A stretch of 64,000 nt of DNA, taken from Flavobacterium sp. SH_e (GTDB taxonomy: Bacteria; Bacteroidota; Bacteroidia; Flavobacteriales; Flavobacteriaceae). The notes under the pieces were generated by a model. That model was not told the DNA's origin, did not search any database, and was given only the letters and a program-made list of their open reading frames with translations. The position numbers and the translations under genes are program-made. Of this stretch, positions 27,940-37,528 are shown piece after piece. Location of the stretch: NCBI RefSeq assembly GCF_025717045.1, contig NZ_JAOVZN010000004.1, forward strand, positions 1-64,000, given 5' to 3'. The number at the start of each line of letters is the position of its first letter. The stretch's first letter is position 1.

Positions 27940-28030
27940 AACTGTTGCTAACAGTGGTTTAGCACTTCTAATAAAAAAGAGCATAATGACGAAAATTAAA
28001 TCCATCACTTATACTCTCCTTTGTATAAAA

Positions 28031-28065
28031 AAGTGTGAACATCTTAGTTGCCTACATCCACACTT
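28031..28065 (-). terminator. Probable terminator of the GH8-GH3 segment
   Basis: AAGTGTG (28031-28037) and CACACTT (28059-28065) form a 7-bp stem, and on the minus strand a U6 tract follows. The 21-nt loop is large, so the call is moderate. It lies just past the GH3 stop codon at 28076. Confidence 0.55.
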
Positions 28066-28075
28066 ATAGCCAATG

Positions 28076-30391
28076 CTACGGTTGCAATTTCAAAACATCA
28101 TGGCATTTGACTGTCTGCGCCACCGCCTTGAATTCAACATTCTGGCGAATATCATCTGCTGATGCGGCGAAATGTGCAACATAAACTCCTTTGTCAGTAA
28201 TAAAAGCCTGCTCTGATTCGTCATAAGATGCCAAATCATAATTGGTAAATGTCATATCAATCTTCTGGCTTTCGCCTGGCTGTAATTCTTTTGTTTTTCC
28301 AAATGCTTTGAGCTCATAAACTGGTTTTACCAATTTTCCTTTGGGTGCAGTAATATATAACTGGACAGCTTCTCTACTGCCGTATTTTCCAACATTCTTC
28401 ACAGTTACTGATGCTGTGTAAACGCCGTTCTTTCCCTTAACTGAGGCATTAGCATATTCAAATTGCGTATAATTCATTCCAAATCCAAAAGGATAGGCCG
28501 TTTTCTTTCCTGCTGTCTGGAAATATCTGTAGCCAACATCCAAACCCTCATCGTATCTAGTTTCTCCCAAGTTAGGCATTTTATTAATCTCATCCTGCTT
28601 GACAAAAATTTCATCTCTCCATGTCAGACCATTAGGGAAATTCTTAGTAGAAGGAACATCAGCCAGAGCTTCCGGCCATGTCATAGTCAGTTTTCCAGAA
28701 GGCGCTGTTTTGCCTGTAAGCACATCGACGATACTGTTTCCTGCTTCCATACCAGGCTGCCAAGCCAGCAGTATGGCATCTGAATATTTCTGTATTGGAG
28801 CTGTTTCAATTACGCCTCCTACATTTAAAATTACAATGACCTTTTTTCCCTTTTTATGGAAAGCCTCGTAAGTCTGTTTGAGCATATCAAGTTCATCTAC
28901 GTTTATATTAAAATCTTCAAAAGCACGGTCATTGCCTTCACCAGAACTTCTTCCTACGGTAACAATCGCAAATTCATTTCTTTCTGCAGCATTTGTATAG
29001 GTAAAAATTCCCATCTGTGGTTCTTTAACCCTAGGCCTCGGAAAATAGCTCGATGATGAAAAAGCCCCCATTTCAGATTCTGCCTCATGATGGGCATAGT
29101 CTCGATATTTTGAATAAACGGTGTTCAAAGTGTCATCAATTCGAATACCAGCGTTTTTGAGTCCCTCAACTAAATCTACCACATACGGCTTATTTACATC
29201 GCCAGATCCTGAACCGCCGGCATAAAGATGATAAGAAGTATGTCCAAAAAGAGCCGCTTTTTTCACTGAAGAAACAAGAGGAAGCACATTGCCTTCATTC
29301 TTCAGTAGCACCATTCCCTGAGGCGCAGCCTTGCGTATTATTTCTGCATGGGCTTTTAAATTAGGACTGTTTGAAAATTTATATCCATTGAATCTTGGGG
29401 TTTTAACTATATATTCCAATACGCGTTTTAGGTTACGGTCGACATCCGCCATAGAGATAGAGCCGTTTTTCAATCCGTCCGTAATCTGTTTAATCTGCTC
29501 GGCGTTTCCTGGTGTCAAAAGATCATTTCCAGCATGCACCTGTGCCGCGGTATTTCTGGTATTCGTCCAGTCTGTTAGTACAAGGTTTTTGAACCCCCAT
29601 TCATCCCGCAGTATTGTAGTGAGCAGATCTTCACTTTCCTGTGTGTACACTCCGTTAATATAGTTGTAGCTGCTCATGATAGTCCAAGGCTGGCTTTTCT
29701 TTACCATTATTTCAAATCCTTTCAGATATAGCTCTCTCAATACACGCTGGCTGGCTATCACATTATTGTGGGTTCGGTTCCCCTCCTGATTGTTGGCCGC
29801 GAAATGCTTCGCAGAAACTCCAACGCCTCTGCTTTGGATTCCATTAATAATTGCCGCGGCAATCAAACCAGAAACAAAAGGATCCTCAGAATAGTATTCA
29901 AAATTGCGTCCACATAGCGGATTTCGCATCAGATTCATGCCCGGCCCCAATATAACATCCACACCATACTCTTTGACCTCGCTTCCGAACGTGGAGCCAA
30001 TTTCATTCATAAGCCCTGTGTCCCATGTAGAGGCAAGCAGCGTTCCGATTGGAAAACCAGAGCAGTAGTATTTTTTTTGATCATTCGGCCTTTCAGCGCT
30101 TATATGGACTCCTGCTGGCCCGTCTGCAAAAACAGTGTGAGGTATTCCAAACCTGTCATTTTTGGCAGTATTACCAGCTGCTCCGAGTACAATAGCTCCG
30201 GCATTAGGATCGGGATTAGTTGGCAGTCCCCAATACGATTTTCCAAAGCTATAGCCTACAAGCATATTGGCTTTTTCTTCAATGGTCATTTCCTTAATGA
30301 CTGCATCAATGTTTTTTGGGTTTAGCTTTATCTGCGCTGTAATACTGCCTGACAGCAGCACAACACCTAGCATAATAATTGCGTTCTTCAT
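28076..30391 (-). CDS. GH3 beta-glucosidase/xylosidase
   Basis: This 771-residue glycoside hydrolase family 3 enzyme has a signal peptide ending ITAQ, the (beta/alpha)8 N-terminal domain with the nucleophile Asp274 (LVLTDW), the KHFAANNQE motif that binds sugar, an alpha/beta sandwich domain (acid/base region near 480-510) and a C-terminal Fn3-like domain (about 690-760). GH3 enzymes release single beta-linked sugars from the non-reducing end, commonly glucose or xylose. It is the last gene of the susC-susD-GH8-GH3 block, which favours processing of xylo- or mixed oligosaccharides in the periplasm. It is closer to BglX-like glucosidases than the GH3 at 39869. Confidence 0.93.
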   Translation of the reverse strand: MKNAIIMLGVVLLSGSITAQIKLNPKNIDAVIKEMTIEEKANMLVGYSFGKSYWGLPTNPDPNAGAIVLGAAGNTAKNDRFGIPHTVFADGPAGVHISAERPNDQKKYYCSGFPIGTLLASTWDTGLMNEIGSTFGSEVKEYGVDVILGPGMNLMRNPLCGRNFEYYSEDPFVSGLIAAAIINGIQSRGVGVSAKHFAANNQEGNRTHNNVIASQRVLRELYLKGFEIMVKKSQPWTIMSSYNYINGVYTQESEDLLTTILRDEWGFKNLVLTDWTNTRNTAAQVHAGNDLLTPGNAEQIKQITDGLKNGSISMADVDRNLKRVLEYIVKTPRFNGYKFSNSPNLKAHAEIIRKAAPQGMVLLKNEGNVLPLVSSVKKAALFGHTSYHLYAGGSGSGDVNKPYVVDLVEGLKNAGIRIDDTLNTVYSKYRDYAHHEAESEMGAFSSSSYFPRPRVKEPQMGIFTYTNAAERNEFAIVTVGRSSGEGNDRAFEDFNINVDELDMLKQTYEAFHKKGKKVIVILNVGGVIETAPIQKYSDAILLAWQPGMEAGNSIVDVLTGKTAPSGKLTMTWPEALADVPSTKNFPNGLTWRDEIFVKQDEINKMPNLGETRYDEGLDVGYRYFQTAGKKTAYPFGFGMNYTQFEYANASVKGKNGVYTASVTVKNVGKYGSREAVQLYITAPKGKLVKPVYELKAFGKTKELQPGESQKIDMTFTNYDLASYDESEQAFITDKGVYVAHFAASADDIRQNVEFKAVAQTVKCHDVLKLQP

Positions 30392-30676
30392 TTCTAGCGG
30401 TTTTTTAGATAGTAATATTATACTGTAAATCTAAACGTTATAAGAATACAATCGTAAGGTAGAAGATAAAATGTAGAAGACAGAAACATTTAAAAAACTA
30501 AAAATCAATATATTAACATCAGTTATTTATCTAAAAAAAGTAGCTATTATAGGTTTGAGAAGAAAATTAAAACCATTAAAAAAGTTCTTCTAAAACTATT
30601 GTAATACACTATATATAAAATTATTTGCAAAATTTAGAAACAATGCTGTGCTTTTCATAATTTTTTGTTTAAAAAG

Positions 30677-31975
30677 TTATTTCACTTCAGGAACAATAAT
30701 TTGGTATTTTCCGCTAAGATGCATTAGACTAAAAAGATACATCAGCCCGTCATAGTAGGGATCAAAATAGCCGTCTTGATAAGGTTCAAGCTTTGCATTC
30801 CAAACCGCATGAACAAAATCCATACTTTCTTTATCGTTATTGACTAATGAAGCAGTGGCTGAAGTCGCTACTAACCCAATGGAATGCCTTAGTTTTTTAA
30901 TAGGACCAGCCTGAAGAATAAAATCTGGATTAGAACCATCTAGATTAAACTGATCCTCAAATTTGTCCAATCCTTTCGATCGAAGAAAATTTTGAAATCG
31001 TTTCGCATATTCTTCCTGCCATTTTTTATCTTTTCCGTACCAAGTATAATCCATTGCCACGTTCATAGGAACACGCCAGGAATCGTAACGAAATCCTTCA
31101 GGCATCCAAGGTGTTGGATGCGGTTCGCCAGTAAATTCAGTATAATCTGAATTCAGGCCTGTTAAAGGATGGCATGCATTATGCAAAAAATTTCGCGAAA
31201 CTTCTGCACATTCTTTATAAAACTGTTCGTGTCCATCTTTAGCATACAATGCCCATATTTCGTAAAATGCAGGGACATGATAAGAAGGATCTGTCCAATT
31301 ATAGCCTCCACCTTCTGGCACAAATGAAATCTGTTTGTGAACAGTATTTATGATATTATGCACATTGCCAGTGCCGTCTTTTTTCCACATGGCATCCAGA
31401 ATTTTCCTAGCTTCTTTGTAGTAGTGTATTCCTGTAGCGTTTCCCCATTTATTGGAAGCAAAAAGAAGACTCGTTATATAATATAATTCTCCATCTGAAG
31501 CAGATCCTGGAGAATTCTGCTTTTTAGTCAGCGGATTCACGCTCCAAGCAAAATAGCCTTCTCTGGGCCCATTCTGATGCTGCATGTATTTTACAGACCA
31601 TCGCCAAAGCCTATCGAAAACTTCTTTTTTATTGAACTGAACGGCAATCATCATTCCGTAAGACATTCCTTCGGTACGAGCATCTTTATTTTTGACATCA
31701 GAGACGTATGCGAGAGCATCTCCTTCTTCAAAATATACTTTATTTGGCCCTTCAAAAATATCGTAATAGGCTTTAGCTACTTTTTTTTCTATTTCGTCTT
31801 GGCTGTAGCCAGCTTCTTTAAAAAGATTTCGGTATTGAGGTCTGCCGACTTCTGTTTTTGCTGTATTTTTTTTCTTCTGTCCCATAACCGAAATTGGCAC
31901 AGTGATCATGAAGATTAGTATCGAAGTCGAAATTGTAATCAGATGCTGGTTTGATTTTTTTTTATATACAATCAT
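30677..31975 (-). CDS. GH8 enzyme, likely reducing-end xylose-releasing exo-oligoxylanase
   Basis: This 432-residue protein has a signal peptide (about 1-32). The (alpha/alpha)6 barrel shows the GH8 acid Glu102 (RTEGMSYGMM), Asp161 (SASDGELYY) and the base-type Asp299 (FRYDSWRVPMN), the pattern of subfamily GH8a members such as Rex. Rex removes xylose from the reducing end of xylo-oligosaccharides (EC 3.2.1.156). Endo-xylanase, chitosanase and endo-glucanase activities occur elsewhere in GH8, and the xylan-type context here is what favours Rex. It lies 293 bp after susD, with a hairpin between, and 285 bp before the GH3 gene; the latter gap is plain AT-rich sequence. Confidence 0.88.
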   Translation of the reverse strand: MIVYKKKSNQHLITISTSILIFMITVPISVMGQKKKNTAKTEVGRPQYRNLFKEAGYSQDEIEKKVAKAYYDIFEGPNKVYFEEGDALAYVSDVKNKDARTEGMSYGMMIAVQFNKKEVFDRLWRWSVKYMQHQNGPREGYFAWSVNPLTKKQNSPGSASDGELYYITSLLFASNKWGNATGIHYYKEARKILDAMWKKDGTGNVHNIINTVHKQISFVPEGGGYNWTDPSYHVPAFYEIWALYAKDGHEQFYKECAEVSRNFLHNACHPLTGLNSDYTEFTGEPHPTPWMPEGFRYDSWRVPMNVAMDYTWYGKDKKWQEEYAKRFQNFLRSKGLDKFEDQFNLDGSNPDFILQAGPIKKLRHSIGLVATSATASLVNNDKESMDFVHAVWNAKLEPYQDGYFDPYYDGLMYLFSLMHLSGKYQIIVPEVK

Positions 31976-32178
31976 ATTTATTTAAATATTAATTATTCAT
32001 CAGAAAAAAATGAGATTTTTATTTTACGAGACTTACACCTTCTATTGTCTAGGCTATCTTTTATAAACAAGAAAACCAAGATTGGCTGTAAAAACATCTT
32101 TGACAATGGGATTTTAAGCTTCTGTCTACCCTGTAAATAAATTACAAAGGAGTACAAATGTTCTATTGCACTAAACAA

Positions 32179-32206
32179 TAAACAGCGCAGTAAAATGCGC
32201 TGTTTA
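32179..32206 (-). terminator. Hairpin after the first susD gene
   Basis: The 11-bp stem with arms 32179-32189 and 32196-32206 has a 6-nt loop. The following minus-strand tract is only moderately U-rich, so it may act as a partial terminator or stability hairpin that lets some transcription reach GH8 and GH3. Confidence 0.6.
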
Positions 32207-32211
32207 CAAAA

Positions 32212-32249
32212 AACTAACTTAACTTAACTTGACTTAACTTAAACTAACC
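32212..32249. repeat. Tandem ACTTA-type short repeats
   Basis: Seven imperfect 5-bp units (AACTT / GACTT / AACTA) lie in tandem between the hairpin and the susD stop codon. A shorter relative (CTAACTAAACTAACTTA) follows the second susD near 48097-48113. Confidence 0.5.
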
Positions 32250-32268
32250 AAAATTTAATTTAATTATC

Positions 32269-33762
32269 TTAATAACCAGGATTATTATCGCTTGGTTTTA
32301 TTTTAGGATTCGAAGATGTTTCTCTGTTTGGTATAGGCCATAATTCACTTTTACCAGTAGTAAAACCTGTGCCTTGCAATACAGTGCTTGCTATACCCCA
32401 TCTTATAAGATCGTCAAAACGAGATTGTTCTCCAGCAAGTTCTACTTGGCGTTCGTGAACAATAGCTGCAAAAACTGTCTCTTTTGTTGGCGTAATATTA
32501 GTTGTCAAGTTTGCTCTATCTCGAACTTCTTTAATGTATGCAATCGCTGCTGTTTGCGAACCACCATCTCTTTGATTTTCACATTCGGCTTTCATAAGCA
32601 ATACATCGGCATAACGCATCACTTTGAAGTTAATGCTAGATCGTGTTGCTTCATCTTCTCTATTATAATAGTTTTGATATTTTTTCCAGCCTGCTCTCCT
32701 TACCCCTGCAGAAGTAGTAAAATTACTTGCGAGCATTACCTTGGTTCCTTTTAAATAAGGAGAACCAGGCACATAAAAAGTATCTCCGAAACGGTTATCA
32801 CCTGGCTCGTAAGAATCGAGAAGATCATCTGATGGATAAACATTATACCAGCTAAGATTTCCATATTCCTGACCTCTAAGTGTTGACTCATCAAAACCAG
32901 TTCCGCCACTATCACCAACAGCACCCCATTGATCACCAGTTCCATTTTTTTCGTCAAACTCGATTTCAAAAATCGATTCTTTACCATGTTCCGTTTCTTG
33001 CATGAAGTTGTTATAAAAATTTCCTTTATCTTCAAGGCTGTAGCTTGTCACATTATTTAAAGCAGCCAAAGCTTCACTGTATTTCTTTTGGTACAATAAT
33101 ACTTTACCTAATTGCGCATAAGCCGCTTCTTTATTAGCTCTTCCTGCTGATTCTGATGCTTTTGGCAAAAGATTTTGCGAAGCAAAAACAAGATCTTCTT
33201 CAATTAAGGCATATACCTCTGTTTTAGGGCTTCTTGCATTTCCTATAATAGTACCTGTTTTATAGATTGGCAAATCACCAAAACGTCTTACTAATAGAAA
33301 ATAATAGTATGCTCTTAAAAAATGAGCTTCTCCTAAATATTTGTTCTTTTTTTCTTGAGATAAAACAGAATTCGGAAGAGCATTGATTTTAGGTTCGTTA
33401 TCCAACACAAAATTGGCTCTCGAAATTCCTGTATAACAAGATTCCCAGTAGTATTGAATAATATCATTTCCTGCATTAAAAGAAAAATCCTGAAAAGGTT
33501 TCTTGTTACCTTCTAATTGTGGATTTCCTAAAGCATCATGTCCCATAAGATCCATGGCAAAGAAAAGATTTCTTCCATAAAGGCCTCTTGTCTGAAGATT
33601 TGCATACGAAGCGTTTACAGCAGACTGCACCTGCGTTTCGGTTTTAAAGAAAGTTTCGGGCGATAAAGTATTGGGATTAGTCAATTCTAATTCGCTACTA
33701 TCACATGAAGTTAGAGTTAAAACTCCAGACAGTACTATAAGTATATATTTAATGTTTTTCAT
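32269..33762 (-). CDS. susD: SusD/RagB family glycan-binding lipoprotein (first pair)
   Basis: This 497-residue protein has a lipoprotein signal (TLTSCDSSELELTNPN, Cys20) directly followed by the SusD-like N-terminal region and then TPR-like helices (YLGEAHFLRAYYYFLLVRRFGD) with the classic C-terminal WPIPNRE...SDNNPGY ending. SusD proteins sit on the outer face of the outer membrane and close as a lid over the partner SusC to trap oligosaccharides. The gene is 12 bp downstream of susC and probably translationally coupled. Confidence 0.96.
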   Translation of the reverse strand: MKNIKYILIVLSGVLTLTSCDSSELELTNPNTLSPETFFKTETQVQSAVNASYANLQTRGLYGRNLFFAMDLMGHDALGNPQLEGNKKPFQDFSFNAGNDIIQYYWESCYTGISRANFVLDNEPKINALPNSVLSQEKKNKYLGEAHFLRAYYYFLLVRRFGDLPIYKTGTIIGNARSPKTEVYALIEEDLVFASQNLLPKASESAGRANKEAAYAQLGKVLLYQKKYSEALAALNNVTSYSLEDKGNFYNNFMQETEHGKESIFEIEFDEKNGTGDQWGAVGDSGGTGFDESTLRGQEYGNLSWYNVYPSDDLLDSYEPGDNRFGDTFYVPGSPYLKGTKVMLASNFTTSAGVRRAGWKKYQNYYNREDEATRSSINFKVMRYADVLLMKAECENQRDGGSQTAAIAYIKEVRDRANLTTNITPTKETVFAAIVHERQVELAGEQSRFDDLIRWGIASTVLQGTGFTTGKSELWPIPNRETSSNPKIKPSDNNPGY

Positions 33763-33774
33763 CGTCTCTAAATA

Positions 33775-36700
33775 TTAAAATGTAACATCGATTCCAAAAA
33801 TTACCGATTTTGGCTGTGGATATCTCCCTAAATCAATTCCTGCTGAATTTGCATTACCATCTGCGCGTGCAATTTCAGGATCTAAACCGGAGTAATTTGT
33901 AATTGTTATAAGGTTCTGTGCACTTAAGTAGAACCTTGCTTTTGAGAAATAACTCTTAAAAGTGTCTCCTGATAATGTATATCCAACAGCGATGTTTTTT
34001 AATCTTGTGAATGAACCATCTTCAATATAGCGTTGATTTGCAGAAGACCAGTTGATATCAGCTCCTTGAGCTCTCGGCAATGTAGCTGAAGGATTTGTCA
34101 CCACACCATTTTCAACAATTGCTCTATCTAAAACGTCTGTGCTTGCATTAAACAAACGGTTCATTCCTTTTAGATCAAAAGTGTTAGCATTATAAATATC
34201 GTTACCGGCAACTCCTGTGATAAAACAATTGAAATCAAAGTTTTTATACGCTGCCGTTAGATTCAAACCATAAGTAAAATCGGGGTATGGATTTCCTATG
34301 TTTGTTTTATCATCTGAATTGATCACTTTATTGCCATCGCGATCCACAATTTTAATGTCACCTGGCTTTATAGTAGTCTGACCTGGTCCAAAAACAGCAT
34401 CTACTTCTGCCTGATTTTGGTAAATCCCATCGGTCTGATATCCATAAAAATAGAATAACGGCTGCCCTACTTCTAATCTAGAGAAATTTTCAAGACCTGC
34501 TCTTGCTGAAGGTCCACCTAGAACGCTGGTTACTCCTGGGGCTAAACCAACCACTTCATTTTTACTTGTTCCAAGATTTGCTATTGCAGACCATGTAAAG
34601 TCTCCTTTTCTGTCATTGTAACCAATAGAAACTTCAAAACCGCTTACTTTTACATCTGCAATATTTTGAATCTGAGTTCCACCGCCTGCAGATCCAACAG
34701 AAGCTGCAAGAGGAACTGCAAAAAGAATGTCGCTACTTTTATTGTTGAAATATTCAAACGAACCTGTTAGCTTATCATCAAATAAACCGAAATCAACACC
34801 TATATTTCTATCTAGTTTTGACTCCCATTTTAAATCAGGATTAGCTGCAACGCCCAACGAAACACCTGGCGCATTTTCTCCTCCAATTGGATAATTGTAA
34901 TTTGCCAATAAAGTAGCACTATATTGGTAGTTATCTATTCTATCGTTTCCTGTTGTTCCTGTACTAGCCCTAAGTTTTAAGGTACTGAAAATAGAATTTT
35001 GCATAAAACTTTCTTTCGCAATATTCCAACCTAATGCTACAGAATAGAAATTCCCCCAACGGTTATTTGCTCCAAAACGAGAAGAAGCATCTCGACGCCC
35101 TGAAACCGCCAAAAGATACTTACCATCATAGTCATAGTTGATACGCGCTATATACCCTAAGTTCTTTTCTTCATAATTAGCAGATCCTAAGCTTCCCTCA
35201 TTATATCTTAACTGATCAATTTCGTTTGAAATATAATAACGGCTTCCCGCTGCTAAACTTTGCCCTTTTCCGTCAATTTTAGTGATAACTCCCAATATCT
35301 CAAGGTTGTGCTTTTGAGCTATAGTCGTTTTATAAGTTAAACTATTATCAAAAACGATGGTTTGCCCTTGAGAATTTGTCTCATTTGTTGAAGAAAATGC
35401 TTGCTTATGATAAGAACCATCTTGATAGCTTGGAATAAAAGTATGGTCTTTACTAGTATAATAATCTAAAGAAACCTGTGATCTGAATTTTAATCCTTTG
35501 TAAATTTCTAATTCTGCATAAATATTTCCGATAATAGATAGATTATTAATTTTCTGATACCCTAAATTAGCCACGCGTACAGGGTTTTCAGCATCATTTC
35601 CGTCAATTGCACTAGGCCCTTGATATCCTCCCAAACTATTATCATTATAGATTGGCAAATAGGGAGCCATTTTAATTGCATGCTCTAGTAATGTTCTTCC
35701 TCCCGAGCTACGTTCTGGATTAATGGTACTGAAAGAAACCCCAATGTTGCTTCCTATTTTTAGTTTTCCAATATCTTGTGTATTATTTGCTCTAAAAGAA
35801 TAGCGTTCGAAACCAGTATTTATAATAGCTCCATCCTGTTTCATATATTCTGCAGAATAGCGTCCTGTTGAAGTCTCAGTACCATTTGAAAAACTCAAAT
35901 TATAATCCTGCATAACTCCTGTTTGAAAAATCTGATCCTGCCAGTTAGTATTGATATTTCCAAACTCAGCTGCTCTAGCAGTTAAATCACTTCCTAAATC
36001 TTTAGCGTATTGAAGGTATTGCTGCGTATTTAAAACATTATATCGTTTTGTCACTTCCTGTCCGCCAACGTAAGTGCTAAAAGTTAACTGGCCCGGACCT
36101 TTTTTCCCTTTTTTAGTGGTAACCATAACAACACCATTAAAAGCTTTAGATCCGTACAAGGCTGTTGTGGAAGCATCTTTTAAAACAGAGATACTCTCAA
36201 TGTCATTAGGGCTTAAACCTGAAAGATTTCCAGTTAAAACTCCGTCAATTACATACAAAGGAGCACTATTTCCCATTGTAGCCAATCCACGAATAGTAAC
36301 TGTAGGATTTGAACCCGGCGCGCCATTTACAACTGTAACCCCTGCAGCACGTCCTTGTAAAGCAGATTCAGCATTAGTAATAGGCACTGCGGCAATATCT
36401 TTTGAACTTACTGTTGCAATTGCTCCTGTAACCTTAGCTCTCTTTTGTGTACCATAGGCAACCACAACTTCATTTAGATTTTGCGTATTTTGAACAAGAG
36501 TTACATTAATTGAGCTTCTTTCTCCAACAGTAATAGTCTGTGAGATTAAGCCAACATAAGAATATGTTATTTTATCGGTAGGATTAACTCCTTTTAAAGA
36601 ATATTTACCGTCAAAATCTGTAGACGCGCTATTCTGCGTACCTTCTACATTAATACTGGCACCTGGCAGCGGAAATCCCGAAGGATCAGTGATCACGCCA

Positions 36701-36783
36701 TGAATGGTCTTTGATTGTGCCATTATACTATGGCTACTAACTAGTAGCAGTCCAATTAGTGCAATTTTAAGTTTTAACTTCAT
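33775..36783 (-). CDS. susC: SusC/RagA family TonB-linked outer-membrane transporter (first pair)
   Basis: This 1002-residue protein has a signal peptide ending IMAQ, a carboxypeptidase-regulatory-like domain (about 25-105), a plug (about 110-225, ALQGRAAGVTVVNGAPGSNP and LKDASTTALYGSKAFNGVVMVTTKK in part) and a barrel ending FGIDVTF. No STN domain is present, so it is a pure importer without sigma signalling. Its promoter (operator overlapping the -33 box) is described separately; the predicted leader is about 145 nt. Energy comes from TonB/ExbBD. The likely cargo is xylan or arabinoxylan oligosaccharides. Confidence 0.97.
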   Translation of the reverse strand: MKLKLKIALIGLLLVSSHSIMAQSKTIHGVITDPSGFPLPGASINVEGTQNSASTDFDGKYSLKGVNPTDKITYSYVGLISQTITVGERSSINVTLVQNTQNLNEVVVAYGTQKRAKVTGAIATVSSKDIAAVPITNAESALQGRAAGVTVVNGAPGSNPTVTIRGLATMGNSAPLYVIDGVLTGNLSGLSPNDIESISVLKDASTTALYGSKAFNGVVMVTTKKGKKGPGQLTFSTYVGGQEVTKRYNVLNTQQYLQYAKDLGSDLTARAAEFGNINTNWQDQIFQTGVMQDYNLSFSNGTETSTGRYSAEYMKQDGAIINTGFERYSFRANNTQDIGKLKIGSNIGVSFSTINPERSSGGRTLLEHAIKMAPYLPIYNDNSLGGYQGPSAIDGNDAENPVRVANLGYQKINNLSIIGNIYAELEIYKGLKFRSQVSLDYYTSKDHTFIPSYQDGSYHKQAFSSTNETNSQGQTIVFDNSLTYKTTIAQKHNLEILGVITKIDGKGQSLAAGSRYYISNEIDQLRYNEGSLGSANYEEKNLGYIARINYDYDGKYLLAVSGRRDASSRFGANNRWGNFYSVALGWNIAKESFMQNSIFSTLKLRASTGTTGNDRIDNYQYSATLLANYNYPIGGENAPGVSLGVAANPDLKWESKLDRNIGVDFGLFDDKLTGSFEYFNNKSSDILFAVPLAASVGSAGGGTQIQNIADVKVSGFEVSIGYNDRKGDFTWSAIANLGTSKNEVVGLAPGVTSVLGGPSARAGLENFSRLEVGQPLFYFYGYQTDGIYQNQAEVDAVFGPGQTTIKPGDIKIVDRDGNKVINSDDKTNIGNPYPDFTYGLNLTAAYKNFDFNCFITGVAGNDIYNANTFDLKGMNRLFNASTDVLDRAIVENGVVTNPSATLPRAQGADINWSSANQRYIEDGSFTRLKNIAVGYTLSGDTFKSYFSKARFYLSAQNLITITNYSGLDPEIARADGNANSAGIDLGRYPQPKSVIFGIDVTF

Positions 36784-36934
36784 AATGGTTTTTTTGTTTG
36801 GTTTAAATAGTTAATGTGGTTTTTGTTTTCTAAAGGTTAATATTCATAATTGATATTTTTTATTTCATTAATAATTGGAAATCTTCAATTTTAGAAGGTT
36901 ACTTTAATGCAAATCTGTTTCATGCTATTTGTAA

Positions 36935-36970
36935 CAAATATAAAAAAAGAACACAAAAAACAATCGGTTG
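36935..36970 (-). promoter_or_regulatory. susC promoter with operator on the -33 box
   Basis: On the minus strand the operator CAACCGATTG (36970-36961) ends in TTG, then an 18-nt spacer (36960-36943), then a perfect -7 box TATATTTG (36942-36935). The TTG of the operator can serve as the -33 element, so a bound repressor should block RNA polymerase. The same arrangement with the same 18-nt spacer is found before the other susC gene. Confidence 0.8.
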
Positions 36971-37268
36971 CATAAATTTTTATTTAATAAAAACGTAAAA
37001 AACAAGTATTATAAAAACATTAAAGACAGCATTTAGATTAAAAAAATAATTATTATTCAATATCAAAATAATTTTAAAATATAAAATATCAATTATACAG
37101 TCAATTACTATTTTTTTGACAAAAAATGTAATATTAAAAAAGTGAATAAAATTCTTAAAAATGGAATTAAAAAATAAGTATAAACTTGTTAAATATAGAT
37201 AAATGTGTGATTTTTTTGATTTTTAAAATACAAAAACATTTTTGAAAACGTTAAAAAGAAACAAAAGA

Positions 37269-37280
37269 GCAATCGGTTGC
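37269..37280. promoter_or_regulatory. Upstream operator GCAATCGGTTGC
   Basis: This 12-bp near-perfect palindrome matches CAAYCGRTTG, with centre 309 bp from the operator on the -33 box. No promoter box is spaced to it, so it probably acts as an auxiliary site. Confidence 0.7.
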
Positions 37281-37445
37281 TAAAAAAAATAATTATAAGT
37301 ATCTAATGTTACCCTTAAAATTTAACCTAACTGACAGTACTGGATTTTAAGTAAAAGAAAGATAACGATTTGTGTCCGTGCTACAGATTGTTTACTACTA
37401 GATAGAAATTTGCAGTTATCTAGTTAATTACAAGACGCATTTCAA

Positions 37446-37480
37446 ACAAAAAAGCCAACTTCAAAATAAGTTGGCTTTTT
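37446..37480. terminator. Terminator of the GH97 gene (bidirectional)
   Basis: The 13-bp stem with arms 37449-37461 and 37468-37480 has A/T tracts on both sides. It lies 48 bp past the GH97 stop codon and separates the two susCD blocks. Confidence 0.85.
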
Positions 37481-37528
37481 GTGGATTAATCAAATTTAAA
37501 AGTGTCTAATGATGACTATAAAAATCTT

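Larger units (their letters stand above)
36784..37448. other. Control region of the first susCD block
   Basis: This 0.66-kb AT-rich region between susC and the terminator of the GH97 gene has no coding stretch. It holds the susC promoter, an operator overlapping it, and a second operator 309 bp further upstream. Confidence 0.7.

Noticed and set aside
31993..32178. 61-codon minus-strand frame between susD and GH8
   Set aside because: No family resemblance, low complexity and no signal; treated as intergenic.
37244..37251. Possible promoter driven by the upstream operator at 37269
   Set aside because: No TAnnTTTG-like box lies at the expected 18-nt spacing, so the site is treated as auxiliary only.
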